Assembly (NCBI GenBank): GCA_025766275.1
Contig: JAFKAC010000001.1
Coordinates: forward strand, 372,001 to 436,000
Length of the DNA: 64,000 bases
Source: Lactarius indigo
Taxonomy: Eukaryota; Basidiomycota; Agaricomycetes; Russulales; Russulaceae
Reading direction: 5' to 3'
Shown here in pieces: positions 12,576-23,900 of the stretch (positions are counted from its first letter, which is position 1; each line of letters starts with the position of its first letter). The notes beneath the pieces are model-generated. The model was not told the DNA's origin. It made no database searches and saw nothing but the letters and a program-made list of their open reading frames with translations. The translations under genes and the position numbers were made by a program.

Positions 12576-13330
12576 TCGATCTTCCAGAAACGAATTAAAT
12601 GACATCTTGCCTATCGCTATATCCTCGACCATAGAGTCCGTGATCAAGTACCGTGTGTGCGTCTCCGTCTCTTTATGATACCTCCTACTCATCCCAACTT
12701 GTTCATACATTAAAGCTTGACGCAATTCTCACAAAAAATAGGCTCTCTGTCTCCTATTCTATGACCCGTTCCTAGACTCCGCCGGCACAAACGACGAGCA
12801 ACACGTGCTGCTGGTCTCCCACGCCGATGTTGAGGGACTTGGATTTCAGACCTTCAGAGATGAACACTTTATTGGGGTGCCTTGTCGACGTCTTTCAGGA
12901 TCTTATAGGCAGGGAAGCTGCACGTCCTATGCCTCTCTCCGCTTCATATGCTGATGTACTTTGCTCTCCCTGCAGAGACATTACCTACCGCTACAGGCTC
13001 ACGCAGATCCTCTCGCTAGGACCAGCATCGGGAGCAACACAGCTCGTCGCACTCGACGCAATATCCACGGCCCAGTACTACCCGACCATCTTTGACTTTG
13101 ACCCACTCTTCGCGCTCCTCCGGACATTCTCAAGGGGCGACGACTTGCACGCCTGGAAGCAAGCTCACGCAGACACCACTGGGGAGTTTCGTGTGCGACC
13201 GCGACCCAAGTAGAGCGCTACGTCGTCGATGGTAAGCCTTCCGTTCGTCCCGTCCCCTACCAAACTCTTCCCTTTCTTTTTTCCAGGGGAACTACGCATT
13301 GACGGTGTCGTAAATAAAAAGTAACTCGTG
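12576..13330 (+). pseudogene. eIF3m-like gene remnant, copy 3
   Basis: Aligns along its length with copy 2: GAATTAAATGACATC..., IESVIKYR, a frame reading DEHFIGVPCRRL (copy 2: DERFIRAPCRRL), and an exon at about 12977-13213 with TYRYRLTQILSLGP, LDAISTAQYYPTIFDFDPLFALLRTFSRGDDLHAW. The family pattern is the TIFDFDPLF region of eIF3m. Relative to copy 2 the stretch KLDAFLAAQVHPLF has collapsed to PLF, a small in-frame deletion. A final intron with the same position as in copy 2 ends near 13286 (TTTTTCCAG). The PCI domain is missing. Confidence 0.6.
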
Positions 13331-16317
13331 CCGGCTCGTTAACTGCCGGGGTCGGCCCGAACATTGCGTAATCGTATCGTAATCCTAGTCGTCGTTCATT
13401 AACGTACATTCCTCAGCCATTCTCATTAGTCTGTATCCTAGCCGCCACGGCGGAAAACGTCGGTTTTTGTCTACTATAATACATCGACGATATAACTTGC
13501 TCTACATCACAGGGAGGATACAATTCCGTGGAAATGCACGGGTTATATGAAGGGTGTCTGTCCCTTTGGCGTAACCCTGGTCTAAGAGCAAGTAACTGTC
13601 GTGAGCAGGCCAATTTTAATTGTACGTTCTGTCACCTCTCTCGTCCTGCCTCTCTGATCGTTCTTTCATGACCGCAACGCGACAATGCGTTCCCACAGAG
13701 TTTTTCAGGCACCGTCTTGCATCACCCTCTCTTCATGCATGCCGCGCTCAAACGGTTGCTCCGGTCAATCGTCACATTCTCTACCCCTAGGCCCAATATT
13801 CCCACATTCTCCCAAATTTTCATCCCGTCTGCAGCGCTGGCCCATCGTTGTTGTTTCTCCAGCCTTTCTTCGGCGGCATAACACCGAAGATGATGCCTTC
13901 GGAAAATGGGTCCACGTTACGATGAGTTCCAGTTCAGCATTTCCTCGAAGCGTAATCATTTGCCTAACACAATATTGATGCCGGCCATGAACTTGTCAAA
14001 CCGCTGTTTTCGCAACGAGTCGTGTTTCTGCTTCTCTGTATTCTCACAAGGCCTTCTCGATGTCGAAACTGCATACGCTCGAGTAGACCATGCCTACTCG
14101 TTCCACACTGCATCGACCTCACCATCGACTAATACCCACCTTCGTACCACGGAAAATCTCCTATAATAAGCGCCTGTGTGTGTCCGGTGTAGTCACCATA
14201 GCACACATAGTACCACACCTCGCTTCTCACGGCATGCTGCTGACATCCAGTATGTTCGCGCATTCTAGCCACACGCACCGACTCTCATACCTTGGCCATG
14301 CCCTCCGTCTCGCGCCGACCTGCCCCGGGAAACCCGCGCCCACCACGTGCTGCGTTGACTCATGCGCACGGCCGCACGCACAGATTTTTGTGGAAGCTAC
14401 AGAACAGGTAGATGAGAGTTCGGTAGCAAATCACGGAGTGGGCGACAATGACGATGGTGATGGGATGAGTCAGCTCGCCGTCGGGCAGGCCGGAGGCCAA
14501 AGACATGTACCTGTACTTTCGTGCGTGGGGCTTGCCTGCGTGAGTCGCTGTGTCGGTGTTTTGCTTCCGAGTCAATGGCTTGCGGTCACCCGAAAGAGGC
14601 GGAGCGCAGGCTCACTTTCGCTGTGGCTGACAGCCGTCAAGTATTGATCCGGACTAGCGGTGACGGTATTAGTATGCCTATTATTAGTGGGACAGCCACA
14701 GCTGCTCGATACCTCACACGCTACACACTCTTCATCTTTTGTTTCGTGCTTTGCTCTCAATCGATCTCCTTTCAATTCACGCAAGGTGTTCTGTCTGGTT
14801 CGTTCCGGACCGTTAAGGGGGCACCATCTCACTCGTCATCTCTTGTAACTTGAGCACGTCGCTGAGGTTATCGTCAATGAATATATCAGCTCGAGAGGTG
14901 GTACCGCGGGGAGTAGGAACACCGTGGAGAAAAGGGGTCCAGTTACCTTGTTGAGATTTCAGCGCACGCGAGGCCGGTGTGGCTCGCGATGGCGATCATA
15001 CCCTTATTTGTCTGATTAATTACTTTACGGTGATCTGAACTAACTTCTCGTCTCGTCTCGTCTCATTGAATCACAGTCCACTCATGTTCATGTGAATATG
15101 GTACTTTACGGTACTCCGCGTTTCTTCTGGGCCTGCGCACTTATATACCACGTACGATATTTCCGTATGCCTCAGTAATCGCTTCTGCCCGCGATTCCTG
15201 AGGTAAGATAACTAGTTACTTTATTCCTATTGGTTTGCTTACGCCTAGACAGTCTTACTTGTTTGTCTAGGTGAATATACCGAGTAATCGCTTCTGCCCG
15301 CGATTCCTGAGTCTTACTTGTTTGTCTAGTGCTCTCCGCACCTAGTTCGCCTTCGCGCGTGTGCTCCGGTCCTTCACGCGGCTGCCATAACCTTCTACAT
15401 ACCTTTCAGTAGAGACTCGATACTCGCTCTGCTAAGGTAAATTACGTGTAGCTGATCGCAGCCCCTGGTCCCAACAATCAACCTAGGGTGAGTAGATGCG
15501 CCGGTACTCTCACTACACGGTATACATACCATTCCACACTGCTTGTATAATACAGAACCTAACTTCGTCACATCCTGGTAGCGCTCCCTGCTGAAGTGGG
15601 TCTTTCCTCCCCTTTAGTCACACGCCCCCGAGATAATGCTGATCATTCATCTGACCATGCACTTTCTACTAGTGCCTAGACACCTCACCCCAGTTCCCGC
15701 GTTTGTACACTGGCCACTCTGATAGACAACACCTCCTGCTGCTTTGGCATCCAACAGCTACGGGTCAACTTCCGGCATGACGCACTATCAGAGCCAGTAC
15801 AATCCTGCGAGCGTCGAGCCGCCAAAACGCTCAATATTTGCCTTGGGCATCACGACAGCTCACTGACTACCATAATACCTCCCATTTCTCACTCACGTTA
15901 CATGTACTCGCAGCGCCATTCGTATTTACATAAGAAACTATTATCCTGGCGACCATATGGAGAGCTCAATAATGAACCGCGTTCTATCGGACAAGAGGGA
16001 CGCATTACACAATATCATACTGGCCGTAGGAAGGGTGTGGAGGATGGTCTCCAGAATCAAGAGAGCGCTGTGAAGGACCCGCGATGGTAATGCCGGTAAC
16101 TGATTGCGGTGACGACAACTGTGACGGAAGCTCTGGGGTGGATATAGGATTTTCGCCTATCACCGAAGGTGGGTAAAGAGCATCCTTTTCCTTTTGTAGA
16201 GCAACTTTCACGCTACCATCTCCTTCAGCAGCGGGACCAGAAGTCGAGCCTGAAGAAGCACCGTGAGTAGCAGTAGTTGTTATTGAACAATGAGATTCCC
16301 GAAGAGATAATGGTAGG
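13331..16317. other. long intergenic region, no gene recognised
   Basis: Several unconvincing frames of 60-185 codons overlap on both strands (for example 13685-13978, 14090-14647) with codon use and composition typical of chance. A short direct duplication lies at 15175-15330 (separate entry). CTCGT is repeated three to four times near 15045-15065. Confidence 0.4.
15173..15330. repeat. duplicated 29-bp and 20-bp phrases
   Basis: The phrase AGTAATCGCTTCTGCCCGCG followed by ATTCCTGAG occurs at about 15175 and again at about 15283, and AGTCTTACTTGTTTGTCTAG occurs at about 15251 and again at about 15311. The second copies are adjacent, so an approximately 108-bp unit has been duplicated with a deletion between the two phrases. 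Possibly a decayed LTR; no other support. Confidence 0.6.
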
Positions 16318-18828
16318 TCAGATCAAGTCAAGGGAGAGCGAAAAGACAAGCGGACCTATAGGAATTATAGTGTCGAGAACTGGGTAATGAGACACCGAAG
16401 GCGAAGAGTCTGGTGTATCGGGCGTCTTCGGGAGATGCTCATTGTACTGAAGTGCAGTTCCATCAGTTGATGGATCCGGAGAGGACGTCGAAGCCATAGG
16501 AGTAGAGTGGAGTGTCGTTCTAGCGCAGGCATCAATGCTCCCTAGCGTTACACCTGGAGTGGCTGAACCCGATGAAGTAGCAGTAACAAGGAGTCTTTCG
16601 ATGTTTGTCTGATGAGCGGGGTTGGAAGACATGGGAATGGAGATATTGTTGCTGAGCGGGGCTACATCTGATTCTGGAAGGTTTTCGTCGACATGAAGTG
16701 AAATGGCCACAGACGGGGAACCGGGACTGCTAGGAAGAGAAGGGATAAGAGCATCATCATCGTGCGAGACGGTATAAGAAAACGTTGGAGAGGCAGGCGT
16801 TGAGTCCAAATCATGGCCGCCGGGGACGTCACACAATGGATATGAGGATGGCTCAAACAGAACCCGGTCAAGATCGCCAGTGGAAGCGGAGAATTGTGTT
16901 GGGGCGGCATCGGTGTCTTGATGTAATGCGATATACACGTTGCGGATGCATCTCAAGATGCAGAACGTGACCAACCGGTCCTCGTCATTCTGTGCGAAGT
17001 GGACGATTTGATTCCAGAGCGCACAGAACTCGTTTTGCAGTTCGGGTAACGTATCTTGAACATTAAACTGGGAAGCTGCTTCTAGAACGCTCGAGAATTC
17101 GACCGATGGCCAGGATGGATCACGGAAATGGCTAAATTGCTGGCGAGTGATGCGTGTCAAGATGGCGAGTGATAAGCTGTCGCCGTGTGCTGCGTAGTCT
17201 TGGAGGACGGATTTTTCGACGACCAGCCCATTGGACGCACGAATGAACCAGGAGTCATCGCGCTGTTGTGCTCTTGCAATAATACTGAAGTCCGCAGCTT
17301 GTGCAATTAAACTAGTGTCTTCGTCGCTGTCGTTGCCCCAGCCCCTCACCATCTGCAAGACTTCGGCACATAGCGGACCACGAGATTGGTATTTGGAAAA
17401 AATCTTGTCAACGACGCTGAATGCCGTGGGAACGTCTGCTGGATCGATGGCCTTCGCACATACGATGGCTCTCCGGTATTTGATGGGCTCAGGGAGCAAA
17501 TCGGATGAGAAAGTGCGATCCAAAAACTTGCTCAATGTCGTTGAAAGCCTCCACGATTGGTCATAGGTAAGACCGGGAAAAGGATCTTTGACCACCTTCG
17601 AGCCGCGGAAGTTAGGCAAGCCCGCAAAGAAGCGCTCCAGTTCGTGGTCTTCGTCTAAAGAGTCGAACGTCCACAGGAAGGCGCGAGTATCAATCTCCGA
17701 TGGTGAATTCAGAGCAGTTTCCTCGGCTGTCTTCAGCATGCCCTGCACAAACGACTTGTGATAGCTTATCTCCAAGTCCTGAAAGCGGTTGTAGGTCTTG
17801 TAACTTAAGTTAACCAAGGAAGCGAGCCTCTGGAGAGCCCGAAATGTGATATATGACGTGCCAGTAACAATGTACCATGCCAACGATGAAAGTGGGGTAC
17901 AGTATGGGCTCTCGTGACGAAAGATTGGAATAATCGTGATGCACCCGTAAAGAGTTGTGCAAATACCGACCCATGACACCACTATTTTGAAAATGGTGAA
18001 ATTAGCATTGCATAAAAACACCACCAGGCCAGCAAAGAACAGGAACAGGGAAGCGTGTAGAAGCGTGGGCAGTGCTTCAACCGACCAGGGTAGGAAAAAC
18101 TTTTCGACACCTTCAAAGAAGAATGCACGGATCCGTGCTCGCTTGTGGGGAGTGTAGCGTGGCTGAGTGACCTTGAGGTATCTCCTTGCCCACTGCTGTA
18201 GCAACGTCGCGAGCAGAGCGCAGGTAAGACTGATCACCAAGCTCAAGAACCAAAGTGCGTTCACCCAAACAGCATACTTTGGTGGGGAGAATGCGGGTGG
18301 GGAAGAAGGGAGGGAGCCGGAAATATTGGAACGATTTGGGTCGGAAACAGCATGATGGATATTTGCAAGGTAGAAGTTGGAGGTGTCCTGCGGGTTCGGT
18401 CTAATGTCTTGAATGGACACTGAGATCAACGATGCAACGGCAGCAGAGAATAAACCAGTCTATAACTGTCTTGTTGGTATGAGGCCTGGTATGAGAAGAA
18501 AGGACGCACAAATATAAGGATCCCATCAGCGTCCGCTTTCCAACCTTCGACCATCTTCTTATCTTCTTCCCCCGCCATTTCCAAGTAAATTGAGAAAATC
18601 GGCCCAGAGCCATCAATGAAGTTAGGTTCTCCCTGTGTTTCTTGAGTTGGCCCTGGTGGCCCCGGTGGTGGGGGTGGGTACAAATGGCCACCTATGGGGG
18701 CAGTGGCAATTGAGAATGACGAGAATATTAATAGAGCCATATGTCGACAATGTGACTGTACCTAGTTCTACTTCAGGTGCGTTGGTAGCTTCGTGAATAG
18801 TATGAGACATAGAAGGGGATGGTGTCAT
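16318..18828 (-). CDS. DUF6535-domain membrane protein
   Basis: Predicted 796-residue protein of a family greatly expanded in mushroom-forming fungi and of unknown function. Start ATG at 18828-18826 (MTPSPSMSHTIHEA). Two introns: 18692-18761 (GTACAG...CATAG) and 18460-18509 (GTGCGT...TTATAG); splicing joins ADADGILIF to TGLFSAAVASLISVS, the usual start of the membrane region. Three to four hydrophobic segments follow: the one just named, ALWFLSLVISLTCALLATLL (followed by QQWARRYL, a family hallmark), and LFLFFAGLVVFL plus VVSWVGICTTLYG. The remainder is a helical cytosolic region and a Ser/Pro-rich tail. The N-terminal exon carries a Pro-rich linker and an acidic amphipathic stretch. No break is seen. 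Decayed C-terminal copies lie at 2118-3200 and 4046-4570. Confidence 0.85.
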
Positions 18829-19496
18829 GGTGGTTGAGCAATGAGCGTGAAAAACAAGTTGGGGGTGAATGCGATCCTTCAGTTATTGTCCTTGGGGGCG
18901 ATGCTCCTTGGTTGTACTTGTTTGTGCATCACTTTCCCCCGCTCGGAGTACGGTATATGCCTTGGTATATGCTAGGCAAAAGACTTGTGAGAGGAACCTA
19001 GCTGAGCGTAAAATAGCCGAGCTTCACATTTCCAGACCTTGACTCTTGAGCCCCTGTGGGAAGTCTGTAGTTTCCATTTGATTGTGTTCGTTTGACCTCG
19101 ATCCAGTCACATTTATTCAAACTTTCGACTTTTCCCACCATATAGCATATGACATTGACTGAATTTTGGATCACTTCGATTGTCAATGACGTAGTTGATG
19201 TCAGTCAATAGGAACCGATGTGCGTTAGGGAAATAAAAGATCATTCTTATTCGAATATGCTGTACGCATTTGATTTGGTTATGCGCAAATTCGATTCTAT
19301 TCGAACAATGCTATACGGAAAAATACATTCAATTGATTCTAATCGATTTCATTCCAACGTTATACCACCTCTACTCGACTTGCACCACGCGATACACAAC
19401 GAGTGCCGGAGTTGCTTGGCGGTATCACTGAGTTGAAGTTTTGAAGGATGCCAGGTATTCTGTATTGTTGTGGAGAGCGGCGCTGAGCAGCGTGGG
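18829..19496. other. intergenic, AT-rich, nothing recognised
   Basis: Between the divergent DUF6535 gene and the copia element. Contains many ATTCGAA/ATTCGAT-like phrases near 19240-19350 but no recognisable gene. Confidence 0.4.
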
Positions 19497-20126
19497 TGTT
19501 GATAAGTGACCCTTGCGCACTTAGCGGCTCGTACGGACCGGACTTGCAGCATGGACTGCTTTAGATTAGATATACAGGACTTATAGATTAGATACTGTTT
19601 GATCTGTACAATCTGGACTTATCATTGCGTCACATATGACATCACTGTACTTCTAATGACATCATACATCCGGACTCTGCGTTGTATAAACGCCTTTGTA
19701 CTTTCCTTTGTTCCGTACTTAGCTTTATCCTTATTATGATGTCACTATGATATCATTTGGTTCTGGACTCTCCTTATTCTTTCTTTCCTTGTTCTCAGAA
19801 CGTCCACTCCCTTGTCCGTTTGTAGAACAATACTTCCTTGTACTGCGTGACTTAGTGTTACATCCTCTGTACAGTGTCACTACCTGAAAGTGTATAAGTA
19901 GAGTACCATGTACGCTCCTGGTCCACATCAGTTCTCACTGCTTGTGTGCCAGGTAAGCTCCCTCCTCTCTAAATGTAACATCATCAGTTCTCACTGCTTG
20001 TGTGCCAGACAACCTCTGCTTCACTCTGCTTGACTTCACCCCTGTTGCTGCCTTTCAGCCACTTGTGATATCTCACCACAGTCCTCTTGTCACTGTGAGT
20101 ATCATCTTCATGTGTGCTGTTCATCA
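19497..20126 (+). repeat. copia 5' LTR
   Basis: 630 bp, TGTT...ATCA. A TATA-like TTGTATAAAC near 19682 would place transcription start in the following 30 bp. Contains an internal duplication of TCAGTTCTCACTGCTTGTGT about 57 bp apart (near 19929 and 19984). Confidence 0.92.
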
Positions 20127-20141
20127 GGTTATGGGCCCTGG
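20127..20141 (+). promoter_or_regulatory. copia primer-binding site (initiator tRNA half-molecule type)
   Basis: Immediately after the 5' LTR the sequence GGTTATGGGCCC appears. This is complementary to the anticodon stem-loop region of initiator tRNA-Met (CAT anticodon followed by AACC), the primer type known for Drosophila copia, where a tRNA fragment cut in the anticodon loop primes minus-strand synthesis. Confidence 0.7.
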
Positions 20142-20904
20142 TGCCCTAGCCACCCCACTTGGCTGGTTACTGTCTTCCTAGGAGGACACACCAGGCTAAG
20201 GTCTGTCTGGGGCCTTACCAGCCTTGCCCAAGGCAGAGAGCAGTGGGGCGCCACTTGTCTCTGCTGAGGAACCTCCTGTATCATGTACTGCCCAGTAGTC
20301 CTACTTTCACCCCTACTGTTTTCCTAGCCCCTGCGCTATGCGCAAGGAGACTGGGTCTGGTAGCCCTTCAATCAATATCCAGGTGTGCATGACCCACTGG
20401 GTTGTGTATTGTGGAGCTTAGCGCCAGCTGTCTCTGGTGCTCCACACTGGGCGCAGGATCTCCTCACCATGGGAGTGTAAAACCTGGTTCAGACTCTGGG
20501 GGGTGTTCACCTTATGGTGTTCTGCAACCAGATACCTGCCTTGTAGCGGCAATGGGAAAGGATTCAGTAAAGCCACTTGTGGCGATGAGGCAACCAATAG
20601 GCCGAGGAGGCTGAGGTAGACAGCCTTGGGCTCTGAAAGCATTCCCTTCACCTTCCCCCTGACGCAAACCATTTGAGCTGTGTCCTAGACACATCCTGGC
20701 TGGCAGCTAGCTCATGGTATGGCAAAGGGATTCCCTCAACCTGGGCCTAGCCCTTGTATCACTGGCATACTATCAGGAGGCAGGACGCGTTAGCGTTCTG
20801 GCCTTACAGAATCACAGACAGGAGTGGTACCCCCTCTATCTTTATGTCTTGCAACTATGAAGCACTGTCGCTGACTGCTCCTCGGCGACAGATAAATCAT
20901 CCCA

Positions 20905-23900
20905 ATGTCTGGTTCTTCATCTACCCCTGCTGCCGGTGCTGGTGCTCCTCCCAGCCCCACTGGTGGCTCTGCAGGAGGCTCACTCCCTCCTCCTTCTGGG
21001 TCCACACCCTCTACACGTCTCTCTCAGGCCCACAGTGCCAACTTCGGCATGCCATCTGGCATCCATCTCACTCAGTTTGACGGCACTGGCTGGAACGAAT
21101 GGTCTGGGACCATTGAGGCTATCCTCACGCTACATGAGGCTGAAGATGTGTTCACCTTGGACACACCCCCATCTGGCATCACTACCGATGAGTGGGACTC
21201 AGTCCAGCGTCGCTCCAAGGCATACCTCCGCCTTTACTTAAAGCCAGATGTCTACTCCCTTGTGGCGGACAATATTGTCTATGCCACTTTCAAGGCGAAG
21301 TGGGACAAGCTGAGAGACGTATACGCTGGTGCTTCGGGCAGCACCACCATCTTTAACTTGTGGATCCAGTTAACGCAAGCCCGCCTTGACGACTCCGCAC
21401 CCATGGCTGCTCAGCTGGCCAAGCTCAATGAGCTAAGGGTTGCCCTTTCCAACGCGCAGATGGGTGTCTCTGACGTCCAATACTGCCTCATTCTCCTCCA
21501 CGCGCTGCCGCCCTCTTATGAGGTGTTGGCCTCAACCATCCTTGCCAGTGGGGCTCCCTCCGCACTCAAGCACGCTGAAATAATTGCGCGCATAGTGTCG
21601 GAAGAAGCTCGCCGCGCTGGGCCCTCTGGCTCTTCCCTCAACAAGGTGGCCCCCGTCAAGTCGACGGGCAAGAAGGGCAAGAAGGACCACTCTGGTCTGA
21701 CTTGCCACTATTGCAACAAAAAGGGCCACATCAAGCCTGACTGCAGGAAGAAAAAGAAGGATGAGGCTGACGCAAAGGAGAAGGAGAAGGCAGGCAACAA
21801 GGCCGCAAATAGTCACATTCTTGTACCTACCACCGCCTCCATTAAGGAGGTCGAAGAGCCCGCCATAGACTGGGCCTCTCAATCTATTTCTGTTGCCTTG
21901 TATGCTGCCTCGCGTGTGCGTTGGATGATGGACAGTGGTGCTACACACCACATTACACCACATCGGTCTGACTTCAAGGACTACACCCCAACTAAAGGCA
22001 CTGTACGCCTGGGTGATAAGTCCACTATAGACCAAGTGGGTGTCGGGTCTGTCGTTTTTACTACGAGCCAGGGTATCTCTATCACCCTAAGCAATGTGCT
22101 ACACCTACCACAGGTGAAGACGCGCTTCTTGTCGACGCGCGCCCTAGCACAAAAAGGTGCTGAGATTGCCTTTGATAGTGGCTCATTTAAAATATCTATC
22201 AACCAAAAGTGTGTGGCCAAAGGCTACCTTGAGGACAACCTTTACTGGTTGGACGCAGCCAGCGTCGGCCTCAACGCCCACACGAAATCAAGTGCTGCCA
22301 CACTTGATATCTGGCATCAACGCATGGGACACATCTCCTCTGCGGCGCTGAAGGCGCATGGTCCCTCTGCCACTACTGGCATGGACATAGATAGTTCTAC
22401 CACGACCCACACAGTCTGCCGTGGGTGCGAGATGGGCAAATCCACTCGCCAACCCTTTTCTGCATCCTCAAACAAGAGGACAACTCGTCAATTTGAGATT
22501 GTGCACAGTGACCTTGCCGGTCCTATGCAAACTCAGTCCTTGCAAGGCTCAACCTACACGGCCACCTTCATAGACGACCACACTAAGTTCACTGTGGTCC
22601 ACTTCCTTAAGTCGAAGGATCAGTTTGCTAAGTCGCTGCAGATGTATTTGGCCTGGGGTGAAACCCAGTCTGGCCATAAACTGCGCGCTCTGCACTCTGA
22701 CCGCGGTGGCGAGTACATGTCGAGTGTCACGCAGGACATTCTCAAGCAGAAAGGGATAGAGCATCACCTCACGATGCCGGGTTCACCACAGTCCAACGGG
22801 AAAGCCGAGCGGTTTAACCGCACCATTATGGATAAGGCAATGTCCATGCTTCACACAGCTGGCATGTCTAAAGGCTTCTGGGAGCATGCAGTGTGCGCAG
22901 CTGTGCACATCTATAACCGCTCTCCAGTCCGTGGGCTTAAGTGGCGCACTCCTTATGAGCTCTGGCACTCTGGCAAAGTGCCCGATGTCTCACATCTCCG
23001 CGTCTTTGGATGCAAGGGGTACATGCACGTACCCGCTGATAAGCGTCGCAAATTGGATGCGAAGGCCATTGAGGTCACGCTTATTGGGTTTGAGCCCGAA
23101 TCTAAGGGCTATAAGCTCTGGGACCGCTCAACCCGCTCCGTCCGAGTGTCCAGGGATGTGACATTCAACGAGAGTAGCTTCCCGTCCCTCCAGGGTGTTG
23201 AGACACACCCCACACCTTCACCATCAGTCGTGCCTAGCACAACAGTGACTGCCGTGCCTCACCCGCCGGCGTTACCACCAATGCGAGCCCCCTCCCCTGC
23301 ACACTCCAGTAGTAGTGAGGAGGAGGATGTTGAAAAGCTCTTAGACCCCCCACAAGTCCAACCACGCCCCACCACTCCACCACCTGCTCTGCCGGCTCCG
23401 CCCACCACACCTAAGCGTGAGCAAGTCACTCCCACTTCACCCCCGCCGCGTCCTAGTGCAACGCGCATTATGCGCCATGTCCCTCCTCCCTCACCAGAAA
23501 TGCCTGGGGGATTTGAGGATCGTGCACAGCGTAGTCAGCTGTTGCGCGAGATGGACAATGCACCAAGGCGCAGTGCTCGTGCCCCTGTCCCTAATCCGCG
23601 TTACTTCAATACGGACAATGCGGCATGGCGCGGCAGGCGTCTGGGGTATGCGGAGCTATTGGCTGCTGCCTTTGTGGGCCGAGACCCTGCAACCTATGCA
23701 GAGGCCATGCGGTCTGCAGCTGCAGATGAGTGGACTAAGGCGTGTCAGTATGAAATGGACGCCCTAGCTAAGAATGGGACTTGGGAGTTAGTGGATCTCC
23801 CGCCTAATCGCAAGGCAGTAAAATCCAAATGGGTCTTCAAGCTCAAAGCGGATGGCCGCTACAGAGCTCGCTTGGTGGCTAAGGGATTCACGCAGATCCC

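Noticed and set aside
13685..14853. Candidate genes of 86-185 codons
   Set aside because: Overlapping frames on both strands, no motif, no plausible introns; composition as expected by chance.
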